48,976 nucleotides of DNA from Alphaproteobacteria bacterium (GCA_016780775.1 JADHLI010000016.1:1-48976); one strand, 5' to 3'. Positions 16,734 through 26,302 are shown, counted from the stretch's first letter. The notes: generated by a model from the sequence alone, not told the origin. Program-made: numbers and translations.

Positions 16734-17081
16734 ATGGGCCTCTTGAGCAACGCTAAAAATAAATTTCCGGTATTTTGTATTGGCGATGTCGTTCGGCATC
16801 GCCTTTATCCTTTTCGCGGTGTTATTGTGGATGTAGATCCAGAATTCGATAATACTGAGGAATGGTATGCCGCTATTCCAGAAGATGTGCGCCCAGAACG
16901 TGAGCAGCCTTTCTACTATTTGCTCGCCGAAAATTCAGAAACCTTTTATTCAGCTTATGTTTCCCAACAAAATTTGCTGTCTGACACTGAAAATGGCCCG
17001 GTAAACCATCCTGATATTGATGATGTATTTGACGGTTTCGAAGAAGGCCGTTACCAGCTGCGCGCCGAATCCTATAACTAG
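16734..17081 (+). CDS. hspQ: Heat shock protein HspQ (YccV-like)
   Basis: A 115-aa HspQ/YccV-domain protein. The family core is plain: FCIGDVVRHRLYPFRGVIVD, then the EWY and QPFYYLLAEN blocks and the SAYVSQQNLL element. The protein binds hemimethylated DNA in vitro and acts as a specificity factor for Lon-mediated proteolysis in enterobacteria. It lies 17 bp behind rpmF and likely shares its transcript. Its stop codon overlaps the start of a 16-bp tandem array. Confidence 0.9.
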   Translation: MGLLSNAKNKFPVFCIGDVVRHRLYPFRGVIVDVDPEFDNTEEWYAAIPEDVRPEREQPFYYLLAENSETFYSAYVSQQNLLSDTENGPVNHPDIDDVFDGFEEGRYQLRAESYN

Positions 17082-17205
17082 CTATCCCCATGATTAGCTA
17101 TCCATGATTAGCTCGCCCTATAGTTAGGCGGCCCTATGGTTAGTTGGTCCTATAGTTAGTTGGCCCTATAGTTAACTGGCCCTATAGTTAACTGGATAGC
17201 TAACC
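17080..17205. repeat. 16-bp degenerate tandem array, eight units
   Basis: Units run 17080-17095, 17096-17109 (14 bp), 17110-17125, 17126-17141, 17142-17157, 17158-17173, 17174-17189 and a partial or diverged unit 17190-17205. The inner consensus is AGTTGGCCCTATAGTT. Neighbouring units are most alike in the middle, as expected from slippage or unequal exchange. The array begins at the last bases of the hspQ stop codon. The rest of the gap to the suf regulator (17206-17414) holds the palindrome at 17341-17367 and no gene. Confidence 0.85.
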
Positions 17206-17340
17206 AGAGTACGTGCTGGACTTTTATGGATACATAGATAGCCCGTGCTTTATTTCCATCTATTGAAAAATTCACCTGTAATCTGACTCAGAATCAGGGT
17301 TTCAGTCCTTGTTTTTTTCTGCTAAGACCCTACCTAAGAG

Positions 17341-17367
17341 TAAACAAGACTAAATTAGTCCTGTTTA
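17341..17367. promoter_or_regulatory. 27-bp near-perfect palindrome before suf operon
   Basis: TAAACAAGACTAA - A - TTAGTCCTGTTTA has 12 of 13 matching arm positions around a central A, with a perfect core GACTAAATTAGTC. It lies 48 bp before the Rrf2 regulator gene that heads the suf operon. Size, symmetry and place fit an operator for that regulator (autoregulation, IscR/SufR style). A weaker ATGATAATCATT stretch follows directly (17367-17378) and has some likeness to a Fur half-site. Both roles are inferred. Confidence 0.65.
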
Positions 17368-17414
17368 TGATAATCATTCGCAATATCAATTGTTAAGAAA
17401 GCTGACGCTAGCAG

Positions 17415-17879
17415 ATGTTACGTCTAAACCGGATGACAGATTACGCTATCCTAGTGCTGGGTGTTTTACATGGCCGGCCTGGTGAATTGTTGTCTAGTGC
17501 GCAAATAGCCCGGCATGCCCAGCTTACGCAAGCAACGGTTGCAAAGACCATCAAAGCGCTGGCCGCTGCTGGGTTGATAACCACTATCCGCGGAACTAAG
17601 GGCGGGTGCGCGCTTGCTATACCTGCCAGTAAGATCAGTATTGCAGATGTTATCGAAGCTATTGAAGGGCCTATTGCCCTAACCGCTTGTGTTGAAGGCG
17701 CTGATGAGCCGTGTTCGGTTCAGCAGGGCTGTTTCATGAGCGGAAGTTGGAACCAGATTAACGAGGCCATTCGGTCTGCCCTAGATGGGGTTAGCCTGTC
17801 TGACCTGTTTAATCCAACAAACTTATTTCCAGCCTCGTTGGAAATGCCAAAACATACACAAACCCCCTCTCAAACTTAA
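17415..17879 (+). CDS. Rrf2-family Fe-S regulator of suf operon
   Basis: A 154-aa Rrf2-family winged helix regulator of the SUF-associated type. The N-terminal MLRLNRMTDYAILVLGVL and the recognition helix region (IARHAQLTQATVAKTIKALA) are clear. Three Cys in the ligand loop (CVEGADEPC followed by SVQQGC, spacing C-x7-C-x5-C) should hold a 2Fe-2S cluster that senses Fe-S status. It heads the operon, 16 bp before sufB, and is preceded by a large palindrome. Whether it acts as repressor, activator or both is not visible. Confidence 0.85.
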   Translation: MLRLNRMTDYAILVLGVLHGRPGELLSSAQIARHAQLTQATVAKTIKALAAAGLITTIRGTKGGCALAIPASKISIADVIEAIEGPIALTACVEGADEPCSVQQGCFMSGSWNQINEAIRSALDGVSLSDLFNPTNLFPASLEMPKHTQTPSQT

Positions 17880-17894
17880 GGTCTGATAGAAGAT

Positions 17895-19346
17895 ATGGTA
17901 GCCACAACTGAGACAATCGCCGCTGTAGAAGATGCCACAGGTGCCTATAAATACGGCTTTGTGACAGACATCGAGACAGAAAAAGCGCCAAAAGGGCTGA
18001 ATGAGGATATTATTGCCTTCATTTCGGCGAAGAAGAACGAGCCAGAATGGATGCTGGAATGGCGGCTAAAAGCCTATCGCCATTGGCTGAAAATGGATTC
18101 GCCTGATTGGGCAAAGCTGAATATTCCTGAGATAGATTATCAGGATGTGTATTATTATGCCGCGCCAAAATCAGCTGAAGGGCCAAAGTCACTCGATGAG
18201 GTTGACCCTGAATTGTTAGCAACATACGAAAAGCTTGGTATCCCGCTAAATGAGCAAAAGATGTTAGCAGGGGTCGCAGTTGATGCGGTGTTTGATTCTG
18301 TATCTGTTGCTACAACATTCCGCGAAGAACTAGCTAAGTCTGGTGTCATTTTTTGCCCGATATCTGAGGCGATACGCGAATATCCAGAGCTTATAAAAAA
18401 ATATATGGGCTCAGTTGTGCCGGTTGCAGATAATTATTTTTCAGCGCTAAATTCGGCTGTATTCACTGATGGCTCATTTGTTTATATCCCCAAGGGTGTG
18501 CGCTGCCCCATGGAGCTATCTACCTATTTCCGGATTAATGAGAAAAACACCGGCCAGTTTGAGCGCACGCTTATCATTGCCGAGGACAATTCTTACGTCA
18601 GCTATCTTGAGGGATGTACTGCCCCGCAGCGGGATGAAAATCAGCTGCATGCAGCGGTTGTGGAACTGGTCGCGATGGAAGATGCAGAGATTAAATATTC
18701 AACCGTGCAAAACTGGTATCCAGGGGATGAAACGGGTAAGGGCGGGATTTATAATTTTGTGACTAAGCGCGGTATTTGCCGGGGTGATAGAGCAAAAATC
18801 TCATGGACACAGGTTGAAACTGGCTCTGCAATTACATGGAAATATCCATCCTGCATCCTAAAGGGTAGGGATAGTGTCGGCGAATTCTACTCGGTTGCGG
18901 TGACCAATGGTGCACAGCAGGCCGATACAGGCACAAAGATGATCCATCTTGGCGAAGGCTCGCGTTCAACCATTATTTCTAAAGGCATATCTGCGGGTAA
19001 ATCACAAAATACTTACCGCGGCCTTGTTGAGGTTCATAAGCCTGCAGAAGGGGCGCGTAATTTCACCCAATGTGACTCCTTGCTGGTTGGTGATAAGTGC
19101 GGGGCGCATACGGTGCCGTATATTGTCTCACGCAACCCATCTGGCAAAATTGAGCATGAAGCGACAACCTCTCGGATTTCAGAAGACCAGCTTTTCTATT
19201 GTTTGCAGCGCGGCATGGATGAGGAAGAATCTGTTTCGCTTATCGTGAACGGTTTCTGTAAGGAAGTGATGAAAGAGCTGCCGATGGAATTTGCGGTTGA
19301 GGCTCAAAAATTAATTGGAATTAGCCTTGAAGGCTCTGTTGGTTAA
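17895..19346 (+). CDS. sufB: Fe-S cluster assembly protein SufB
   Basis: A 483-aa SufB, the scaffold subunit of the SufBC2D complex on which Fe-S clusters are built in the cytoplasm. Recognisable blocks include [16 protein letters not shown] near residue 50, [25 protein letters not shown] near 180-205 and the beta-helix core from about 220. The conserved C-terminal Cys region reads [20 protein letters not shown]. It follows the Rrf2 regulator by 16 bp and precedes sufC by about 20 bp, the standard order. Confidence 0.95.
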   Translation: MVATTETIAAVEDATGAYKYGFVTDIETEKAPKGLNEDIIAFISAKKNEPEWMLEWRLKAYRHWLKMDSPDWAKLNIPEIDYQDVYYYAAPKSAEGPKSLDEVDPELLATYEKLGIPLNEQKMLAGVAVDAVFDSVSVATTFREELAKSGVIFCPISEAIREYPELIKKYMGSVVPVADNYFSALNSAVFTDGSFVYIPKGVRCPMELSTYFRINEKNTGQFERTLIIAEDNSYVSYLEGCTAPQRDENQLHAAVVELVAMEDAEIKYSTVQNWYPGDETGKGGIYNFVTKRGICRGDRAKISWTQVETGSAITWKYPSCILKGRDSVGEFYSVAVTNGAQQADTGTKMIHLGEGSRSTIISKGISAGKSQNTYRGLVEVHKPAEGARNFTQCDSLLVGDKCGAHTVPYIVSRNPSGKIEHEATTSRISEDQLFYCLQRGMDEEESVSLIVNGFCKEVMKELPMEFAVEAQKLIGISLEGSVG

Positions 19347-19367
19347 ATAAAATACAGGTAAAAGATT

Positions 19368-20120
19368 ATGAATCTGCTAGAAATTAAAAATTTACACGCC
19401 GCTATTGGAGACACGAAAATCCTACATGGGATAGACCTGACCATCAATCGCGGTGAGGTGCATGCGATTATGGGTCCAAACGGGTCTGGTAAGTCCACCT
19501 TATCTTATGTGTTGTCAGGTCGTGATGGTTATGAAGTAACCGAGGGGGAGATACTGCTGGACGGTGAATCAGTTCTAGAAATGGAAGCTGACGAGCGCGC
19601 ACGTGCCGGTATGTTCTTAGCCTTTCAATATCCAGTGGAATTGCCCGGCGTCACAGGCATGTCATTTTTGCGTGCAGCGGTAAATGCACGCCGCCGTGAA
19701 GCCGGCGAAGATGAGGTAGATCAGCTAGAATTTGTTAAGTTAGTGCGTGCGGCGGCGGCTGATTTGGGCGTTGATAATGAGATGCTAAAGCGTGCCGTGA
19801 ATGTTGGCTTTTCTGGCGGCGAGAAAAAGCGCTATGAGATTTTGCAAATGGCGCTGTTGAAGCCGAGTTTGGCGGTGCTGGATGAAACTGATTCAGGGCT
19901 GGATGTGGATGCGCTAAAGATCGTGTCTGATGGTGTAAACGCACAGCGTGGCGATGATTGTGGGATGCTGGTTATCACCCATTATCAGCGCTTGTTATCG
20001 CATATCGTACCAGACTTTGTGCATATTCTGGCGGGGGGTCGAATTATCAAATCTGGTGATAAGTCGCTAGCACTTGAAGTTGAAGAAAATGGTTATGCGG
20101 GGTTGGTCAATGCCGCATAA
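19368..20120 (+). CDS. sufC: Fe-S assembly ATPase SufC
   Basis: A 250-aa ABC-type ATPase that powers conformational change in SufBCD. Walker A GPNGSGKS is at residues 36-43, the signature FSGGEKKR near 144 and Walker B with LDETDSGLD near 170. It is soluble, with no membrane domain. Its 3' end overlaps sufD by 11 bp (sufD ATG at 20110), indicating translational coupling. Confidence 0.95.
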   Translation: MNLLEIKNLHAAIGDTKILHGIDLTINRGEVHAIMGPNGSGKSTLSYVLSGRDGYEVTEGEILLDGESVLEMEADERARAGMFLAFQYPVELPGVTGMSFLRAAVNARRREAGEDEVDQLEFVKLVRAAAADLGVDNEMLKRAVNVGFSGGEKKRYEILQMALLKPSLAVLDETDSGLDVDALKIVSDGVNAQRGDDCGMLVITHYQRLLSHIVPDFVHILAGGRIIKSGDKSLALEVEENGYAGLVNAA

Positions 20121-21324
20121 ATTATCTGAAATTATTAGCTGGCCGGAACAACGCGAAAAAGCCAAAAGTTATTTCGATAGCTATGGCTGGCCAGATAATC
20201 GCAATGAAGCGTGGAAATACACCTCTCTTGCGCATCTGCAGGAAGCAGAATTTACAGCTACAAGCTCTAGCGTGCCTAGCAAAACTAGCCCAGCAGATTT
20301 AGAAGGTTTGTCTGTCCAAATCTCTGGCAATATGTTGCAATTGCCGCCAAAGGACGCGATACCAGCTGGCATCTCTATTACTGATATCACAACAGATGAC
20401 GGCGCGCGCGCTGCGGCTTTCACCTATCTTGCAGATAATCACCTGCTGCCTGCTCTGTCAGCGATGCATCAAACCAGTGCTATCGCTATTGATATTGAAA
20501 AAACAGACAGTGCAAGCCCGCTTCCAGCTGTTATCATAAGCCTGACAGGCAGCAGCAAAGACGGTGCTTGCTATCCGTTTGTTGTTGTGCGGGTCCATAA
20601 AGGGGCAGAAGCGCGTATTGCTGAGCTGCATAGCTCTGATGCTGGTTTGTCTTGCCCCTTGATGGTCTATGAAGTGGCGGATGATGCAAAATTACACCAT
20701 ATCCGCCTGCAAACAGAGGCCAGTCATACCACACATCTTGGCCTGAACCAGATGCAAATGGGAAAGAACAGCCAGATTAACAGCTTTGCTATTTCGATGG
20801 GCGGGGCGTTATCAAGGCTGGAAACACATAGCTTGTTTCATGGCACGGATGCAGAACTGGCTCAATCAGCCATTTATCTTGGCCGCGATCGCCAACACCA
20901 TGATATTACTAGCTTTGTTGCGCATGAAATGCGGGACTGTGCGTCGCGCCAGCTTATCCGCGGGGTGTTAGATGATAAGGCTAGAGGCGTGTTTCAAGGC
21001 AAAGTTCGGGTTGCCCCGGATGCCCAGAAAACAGATGGCCAGCAAATGAGCAGAGCGCTATTACTCTCGCGCGATGCCGAAGCCGATGCCAAGCCAGAGC
21101 TAGAAATTTTCGCAGATGATGTGGTGTGCTCACATGGTGCAACGGTAGGGGAGCTTGATGAAAATTTGATGTTCTATTTAAAGAGCCGGGGTATCGCAGA
21201 AGACGATGCCCGTAATATGTTGATAGATGCCTTTCTGGTGGATACGTTAGATGAAATTGAAGATCCAGATTTTGCTGCCTTTATGACATCTCAAATCAAT
21301 CGCTGGTCACTAGCTAGACGATAA
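20110..21324 (+). CDS. sufD: Fe-S cluster assembly protein SufD
   Basis: A 404-aa SufD, the SufB paralogue in the SufBC2D complex. The N-terminal NEAWKYTSLAHL and the C-terminal core ADDVVCSHGATVGELDENLMFYLKSRG are typical; the latter includes the conserved Cys and His used in cluster assembly. I use ATG 20110 (MPHKLSE) since the family begins near here and an upstream in-frame ATG at 20074 lies within sufC. It is 20 bp before sufS. Confidence 0.95.
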   Translation: MPHKLSEIISWPEQREKAKSYFDSYGWPDNRNEAWKYTSLAHLQEAEFTATSSSVPSKTSPADLEGLSVQISGNMLQLPPKDAIPAGISITDITTDDGARAAAFTYLADNHLLPALSAMHQTSAIAIDIEKTDSASPLPAVIISLTGSSKDGACYPFVVVRVHKGAEARIAELHSSDAGLSCPLMVYEVADDAKLHHIRLQTEASHTTHLGLNQMQMGKNSQINSFAISMGGALSRLETHSLFHGTDAELAQSAIYLGRDRQHHDITSFVAHEMRDCASRQLIRGVLDDKARGVFQGKVRVAPDAQKTDGQQMSRALLLSRDAEADAKPELEIFADDVVCSHGATVGELDENLMFYLKSRGIAEDDARNMLIDAFLVDTLDEIEDPDFAAFMTSQINRWSLARR

Positions 21325-21344
21325 CCAGCTTAGGAGCTTAAGGC

Positions 21345-22598
21345 ATGACACCAGAACCTAGAAAGCAGACAGTCACCTCGTTTGATGCGGATGCAATACG
21401 GCGTGAATTTCCAATTCTGAGTACAGAAGTGCATGGCAAGCCTCTCATCTATCTTGATTCTGCGGCCTCTTCACAGAAGCCACAAAGGGTGTTGGATGCC
21501 TTAAGCGCAGCCTATTCAGAGACTTATGCGAATGTTCATCGCGGTCTGCATTTTCTGTCAGAAGCGTCAACAGATGCCTATGAAGCGGTCAGGGGCAAGG
21601 TTGCTAGCCTGATTAATGCGCATGACCCGGCAGAGGTAGTGTTTACCTCTGGGGCAACAATGAGCCTTAATTTGATTGCCCATTGCTATGGCAATACTTA
21701 TCTAAGCGAAGGTGATGAAGTGCTTATCACTGTAGCAGAGCATCATGCTAATATTGTGCCATGGCATTTGCTGGGGGATAGGGTAGGCTCGCGCACGGTT
21801 GCTGCACCTGTGAATGAAGATGGCAGTTTTGATCTGGATGTCTTTAAATCGCATATTACCGAGCGAACTAAAATTATTGCTATCCCGCATGTGTCTAATG
21901 TTTTGGGCACGGTGTTTCCTGTTCGTGAAATTGCTGCCCTTGCCCATGAAAATGGGGCAATTTGCGTGGTAGATGGCTGTCAGGGTGTTACCCATATGCC
22001 TGTGGATGTTGGTGAATTGGGATGTGATTTCTATGTCTTTTCAGGGCATAAGTTATATGGACCTAGCGGGATCGGTATCTGTTGGGGCCGAAGCGATATT
22101 TGGGCCGAACTCCCTCCTTTCATGGGCGGCGGGGACATGATTGATGATGTAGAAACAGACAGCTCTACCTATGCGCTTCCACCGCACCGGTTTGAGGCTG
22201 GTACACCGGCTATTGCAGAAACGATTGGGCTTGGAGCCGCGATTGATTTTGTTCAATCTATCGGTATGGACGCGTTGCGCGATCATGAAATGGATTTATT
22301 GCGCTATGGCCATCAACGCCTTGCTGCGGTTGAAGGGTTGAACTTTATCGGTCAGGCTGTAGGTAAATCAGGCGTGATTTCTTTCACCCTTGATGAAGTG
22401 CATCCCCACGATATCTCTACCTTGATTGACCAAGATGGGGTAGCAATACGCGCAGGTCATCATTGCGCGCAACCTTTAATGAAATTCTATGGGCTCAGCT
22501 CTACTGCACGGGCATCGGTAGCTGTTTACAATCAGCGCTCTGACTTTGACAAGCTTGCTGAGTCTCTGGAAAAAGTTAACCGGATTTTCAAAGGCTGA
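21345..22598 (+). CDS. sufS: Cysteine desulfurase SufS
   Basis: A 417-aa group II cysteine desulfurase. It removes sulfur from L-cysteine with PLP and hands it to the SUF complex. The PLP lysine lies in FSGHKLYGPSGIG, the PLP-contacting HH in AEHHANIVPW, and the catalytic Cys in RAGHHCAQPLM. The family's RFEAGTP element is present. No SufE or SufU gene is in the cluster, so the sulfur acceptor must be encoded elsewhere. Confidence 0.95.
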   Translation: MTPEPRKQTVTSFDADAIRREFPILSTEVHGKPLIYLDSAASSQKPQRVLDALSAAYSETYANVHRGLHFLSEASTDAYEAVRGKVASLINAHDPAEVVFTSGATMSLNLIAHCYGNTYLSEGDEVLITVAEHHANIVPWHLLGDRVGSRTVAAPVNEDGSFDLDVFKSHITERTKIIAIPHVSNVLGTVFPVREIAALAHENGAICVVDGCQGVTHMPVDVGELGCDFYVFSGHKLYGPSGIGICWGRSDIWAELPPFMGGGDMIDDVETDSSTYALPPHRFEAGTPAIAETIGLGAAIDFVQSIGMDALRDHEMDLLRYGHQRLAAVEGLNFIGQAVGKSGVISFTLDEVHPHDISTLIDQDGVAIRAGHHCAQPLMKFYGLSSTARASVAVYNQRSDFDKLAESLEKVNRIFKG

Positions 22599-22603
22599 AA
22601 ACG

Positions 22604-23023
22604 ATGAGTGGCAAAGATAGCATCTTTGATGAAAACGGCCCGGGGCTAGCAGATTTCTTGCCGGATACCTCATCTGGCTATACCGCGCATGCTGGCACCC
22701 CGCTAGACAAGCCTGCACCCGCAGATGAAGCGTCGGTGATAGCTGCATTGAAAACAGTAAAAGACCCTGAAATACCTGTTAATATTTATGATCTGGGACT
22801 GATTTATGAGGTAGTATGCCGGGCTAGTGGTGATGTGGATGTCAGTATGTCTTTGACAGCTCCGGGCTGTCCTGTCGCTGGCGAAATGCCGCAGATGGTG
22901 GCTGATGCTGTAGCGCAAGCAGACGGCGTGGGCAATGTAGCCGTAACGCTGGTCTGGAACCCTGCTTGGACGCCTGCGCGGATGAGTGAAGATGCTAAAC
23001 TGGCACTTGATTTTGATTTCTGA
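22604..23023 (+). CDS. sufT: SufT-like MIP18/DUF59 Fe-S assembly protein
   Basis: A 139-aa protein with a MIP18 (DUF59) domain from about residue 44: VKDPEIPVNIYDLGLIYEV, then SMSLTAPGCPVAGEMPQMV, with the conserved Cys in the APGCPVAG loop. Such proteins (SufT) help deliver or mature Fe-S clusters. The first 40 residues are a less conserved polar extension. It starts 5 bp after sufS, and a gap of 63 bp separates it from the A-type carrier gene. Confidence 0.85.
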   Translation: MSGKDSIFDENGPGLADFLPDTSSGYTAHAGTPLDKPAPADEASVIAALKTVKDPEIPVNIYDLGLIYEVVCRASGDVDVSMSLTAPGCPVAGEMPQMVADAVAQADGVGNVAVTLVWNPAWTPARMSEDAKLALDFDF

Positions 23024-23086
23024 TACTCTTATCGGGTAGGGGCATGTTACACGCAACAAATTAATGATGTCCAATAAAGGGCTATT

Positions 23087-23449
23087 ATGACGATGATGAA
23101 TGCAAGCTTTGATAAACCTATTCTGACCTTAACAGACGCAGCAGCTATCCAAGCCAAAAAGCTGATGGATAAGGGGTCTGAGAGCGCGGCTATTGGCCTG
23201 CGTATCGGCATTAAAACTGCGGGGTGTTCGGGGCTGCAATATCAGGTTGAATTTGCACAAGAACAAAAGCCTTTTGAAGATAAAATCGAAGAAAAAGGTG
23301 TGACCATTTTCATTGATCCGGCCGCTGTTATGTTTCTGATAGGCTCGGAAATGGACTGGCAAGAAGATAAATTTGCTTCTTCGTTTACCTTTAATAATCC
23401 TAATGAGACAGCTAGGTGCGGGTGTGGTGAGAGTTTTTCAGTCGCCTAA
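23087..23449 (+). CDS. sufA: A-type Fe-S carrier (SufA/HesB family)
   Basis: A 120-aa A-type carrier that receives clusters from the SUF scaffold and passes them to apo-proteins. The three conserved ligands are visible: Cys in KTAGCSGLQYQ and the pair in ARCGCGESFSV at the C-terminus. The start may be ATG 23087 or 23093, a difference of two residues. The stop codon overlaps the next ATG (TAATG), coupling it to the ATM1-like exporter. Confidence 0.9.
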   Translation: MTMMNASFDKPILTLTDAAAIQAKKLMDKGSESAAIGLRIGIKTAGCSGLQYQVEFAQEQKPFEDKIEEKGVTIFIDPAAVMFLIGSEMDWQEDKFASSFTFNNPNETARCGCGESFSVA

Positions 23450-25293
23450 TGTCTGATAGTCTGCCTAAATCCAAATCTACCCTGCCTAGCCGAACTATTC
23501 TATCTTTGCTGCTGGAAATCGCTGCTTATGCTGCGCCACGCGGTAATAAACAAATGCGCTATCGCATTATTGGTGCCTTTACCTGTTTGGTACTAGCCAA
23601 ATCATCTAATATTATTACGCCTCTTTTATATGGGGGTGCAGTAGATTATGTGAACGGGGATGCAGGTTTTTCTGCGCTTGTCCTATGGTATATTCTAGGC
23701 GCATATGCGCTTAGCCGTCTGGGTCAGCAAATCTTTTCCGAAGGCAAAGAATATCTGTTCAGCCGTGTTGCGCAGCGTGCGGTGCGTGGTGCGGCGATGA
23801 CAGCTTTCAGGCATTTGCATTTATTGTCGATGCGCTTTCATTTGGACCGGCAAACTGGCGGGTTGACCCGTGCGATTGAACGCGGCGCAAAGGGAATGGA
23901 ATTTATCATGACCAGCGCCGCCTTTGAGGTGGTGCCGCTTTTGGTTGAAGTGGTGTTAGTCAGCATTTTGTTATGGGCCATGTTTGGCTGGCCTTATGCG
24001 GTAATCACCTTTGCAACTGTTGCAATTTATGCCCTGTTCACCGTCAAGGTAACAGAATGGCGAATGAAGTTTCGTCGGCAAATGAACAAGGCCGATGAGC
24101 AAGCTGCAACCAAGGCTGTGGATAGCCTGATTAATTACGAAACCGTGAAATATTTTAACGCAGAAGAGCATGAAGCAAAACGCTTTGATGTTTCGATGCG
24201 TCAATATGAAGATGCAGCGGTGCTTTCGCGTACCTCGCTAGCGGCGGTGAATATTGGGCAAGGGGCGGTTATCGCGCTTGGTCTTGTTCTGATAATGGGC
24301 ATTGCTGGACACGATATTCAAGCAGGTAAGCTGAGTGTGGGTGATTTTGTAGCTGTGAATACCTATCTTTTGCAGCTATATCTGCCATTGAATTTTTTGG
24401 GATGGGTCTACCGTGAAATTCGCCAGTCTCTGATTGATTTAGAGCGGATGTTTGGCTTGCTAGATGAGCATCCTGATGTTCAGGATAAACAAGGAGCGGA
24501 AAGCCTAAGACTCCAAGAGGCTCAGATAGAATTTAAAGATGTGCATTTTGCCTATAAGGACAGGGCTATCTTAAAAGGGGTTAGCTTTACCGTGCCAGCA
24601 GGCAAGAAAGTGGCGATTGTTGGGCCAAGTGGGGCTGGAAAATCGACCATATCGCGGCTGTTATTTCGGTTCTATGACCCACAAAAAGGCAGCATTGAAA
24701 TCGATGGCCAGAATGTCCAAGATGTTCAGCAAGCTAGTGTGCGGGCAGCTATTGGCGTCGTGCCGCAAGATAGTGTCATGTTTAATGCCAGTATCGGTTA
24801 CAATATTAATTATGGCCGTGCGGAGGCTAGCCAAGCTGAGATTGAAGAAGCCGCAAAACTTGCCTCCATAGACAGCTTTATCAAGCAATTGGCCGAAGGG
24901 TATGATGCGCTAGTTGGCGAGCGCGGCTTAAAGCTATCTGGCGGCGAGAAACAACGGGTTGCTATTGCCAGAGCAATTTTGAAAAAACCGTCTATTTTTC
25001 TATTTGATGAGGCGACTTCCGCACTCGATAGCCAGACAGAAAAGCAGATACAATCTGCCTTGAATGAGGTTTCAGAAAGCCGGACAACGCTTATCATTGC
25101 ACACCGTCTATCTACCATTGTTGATTGTGATGAAATTTTGGTTATGCGGGAGGGTCAGATAGCTGAGCGCGGTACCCATGCAGACCTGATAGCTATCAAA
25201 GGGCTTTATGCCGCGATGTGGGCTCGCCAAGCCAGCGGCTTTGATATTGAACGTGGACAAACAGCCCTTTATGAAGCTGCCATACAACAATAA
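23449..25293 (+). CDS. ATM1-type ABC exporter
   Basis: A 614-aa half-transporter: membrane domain with about six helices at residues 30-330, then an ATPase domain with Walker A GPSGAGKS near 395, signature LSGGEKQR near 496 and Walker B FDEATSALD. It resembles the ATM1/ABCB7 group, which in alphaproteobacteria and mitochondria exports glutathione-linked sulfur species or heavy-metal conjugates. Overlap with the A-type carrier gene (TAATG) places it in the Fe-S assembly operon, which supports an ATM1-like role rather than general drug export. Confidence 0.85.
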   Translation: MSDSLPKSKSTLPSRTILSLLLEIAAYAAPRGNKQMRYRIIGAFTCLVLAKSSNIITPLLYGGAVDYVNGDAGFSALVLWYILGAYALSRLGQQIFSEGKEYLFSRVAQRAVRGAAMTAFRHLHLLSMRFHLDRQTGGLTRAIERGAKGMEFIMTSAAFEVVPLLVEVVLVSILLWAMFGWPYAVITFATVAIYALFTVKVTEWRMKFRRQMNKADEQAATKAVDSLINYETVKYFNAEEHEAKRFDVSMRQYEDAAVLSRTSLAAVNIGQGAVIALGLVLIMGIAGHDIQAGKLSVGDFVAVNTYLLQLYLPLNFLGWVYREIRQSLIDLERMFGLLDEHPDVQDKQGAESLRLQEAQIEFKDVHFAYKDRAILKGVSFTVPAGKKVAIVGPSGAGKSTISRLLFRFYDPQKGSIEIDGQNVQDVQQASVRAAIGVVPQDSVMFNASIGYNINYGRAEASQAEIEEAAKLASIDSFIKQLAEGYDALVGERGLKLSGGEKQRVAIARAILKKPSIFLFDEATSALDSQTEKQIQSALNEVSESRTTLIIAHRLSTIVDCDEILVMREGQIAERGTHADLIAIKGLYAAMWARQASGFDIERGQTALYEAAIQQ

Positions 25294-25312
25294 ATTAGAA
25301 GAATAAACCCAG

Positions 25313-26302
25313 ATGAATGCAGGCATAATAGACAATAACGATAGCCAGTTTGATGCCAGCTTTGTTGGCAAGCTTGGCGGGGAAGATATTATATTGCCGG
25401 GCACCAAAGAGCGTCTGTATCCATTACGGGCGCATTTCTGGCCAACTACTGCCCCTTTTAAGGGCTATTTTTTGATTCTGCCTGGCTTTACTGAATTTTG
25501 TGAGAAATATGCATTAACAGCCCGGCGACTAGTTAAACAAGGCTATAGCTGTTTAATTATTGACTGGCCTGGGCAGGGACGCTCTGGCCATCTGGGCAAC
25601 TTGCCAGAATTAGTGCATTGCACACATTTCAACCAGCATATGGAGGCGCTGGAGCTATTGCTGGCGCAGGCAGGTTTTTTAGAAAAACAATTCCATGTTT
25701 TGGGGCATTCTATGGGAGGGTATTTTGCCTTGCGTACCGCCCATCTCTATCATCAGCAGGTAGGGGCCGCTATTTTGCTGTCTCCGATGATTGTACCACT
25801 TTCCCCGCCAATTTGGTTCACGCGCGCACTAGCACGTCTGCTCATCAGTTTTGGCTATAGCGATAAATTAGTACCCTTTGGCCGGATTTCGCCTTTAGCA
25901 GAAGCGCGGCGTTTCAGGCTAGATAATGTACTGACCCGCTATCCAGAAGGTTATGATAGGCAATATCAAATTTTCGTAAAACACCCTGAGCTGCGCCGTT
26001 TTCGTCCCTCAGTTGGTTGGATATCTGCTGCGTTTGACGCCTGTAAACAGACTAGCTTAAACCCAGAATGGATGGCACAAATTAGCTGCCCTGTGCTGAC
26101 ATTACTAGCCGCAGATGAAAGGGTAGTAAATCTTGTCCGTGCAAAACAGATGTTGCGGCATCTGCCAAACCACAAGCAAGTGCTTTTCCCAGATGCACGC
26201 CATGAATTACTGAACGAATTACCAGAGACGGTGCGCCGCCTCTTTGCTGAAATAGATGAATTTTTGCCTGAACTAGAAGAATTACCAGATTCTGTGTATT
26301 AG
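25313..26302 (+). CDS. Alpha/beta hydrolase (lysophospholipase-like)
   Basis: A 329-aa alpha/beta hydrolase. The nucleophile elbow is GHSMGG with S133, the oxyanion region is LPGFTEFCEKY near residue 57, and the late acid/base residues lie in LLAADERVVN and DARHELLNE. This pattern is that of the monoglyceride lipase/lysophospholipase L2 (PldB) group. No signal peptide is present. It follows the ATM1-like gene by 19 bp, so it may be the last gene of the suf transcript. Confidence 0.8.
   Translation: MNAGIIDNNDSQFDASFVGKLGGEDIILPGTKERLYPLRAHFWPTTAPFKGYFLILPGFTEFCEKYALTARRLVKQGYSCLIIDWPGQGRSGHLGNLPELVHCTHFNQHMEALELLLAQAGFLEKQFHVLGHSMGGYFALRTAHLYHQQVGAAILLSPMIVPLSPPIWFTRALARLLISFGYSDKLVPFGRISPLAEARRFRLDNVLTRYPEGYDRQYQIFVKHPELRRFRPSVGWISAAFDACKQTSLNPEWMAQISCPVLTLLAADERVVNLVRAKQMLRHLPNHKQVLFPDARHELLNELPETVRRLFAEIDEFLPELEELPDSVY

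Noticed and set aside
17080-17205. Possible CRISPR array
   Set aside because: The units are contiguous 16-bp tandem repeats without unique spacers and no cas genes are near.
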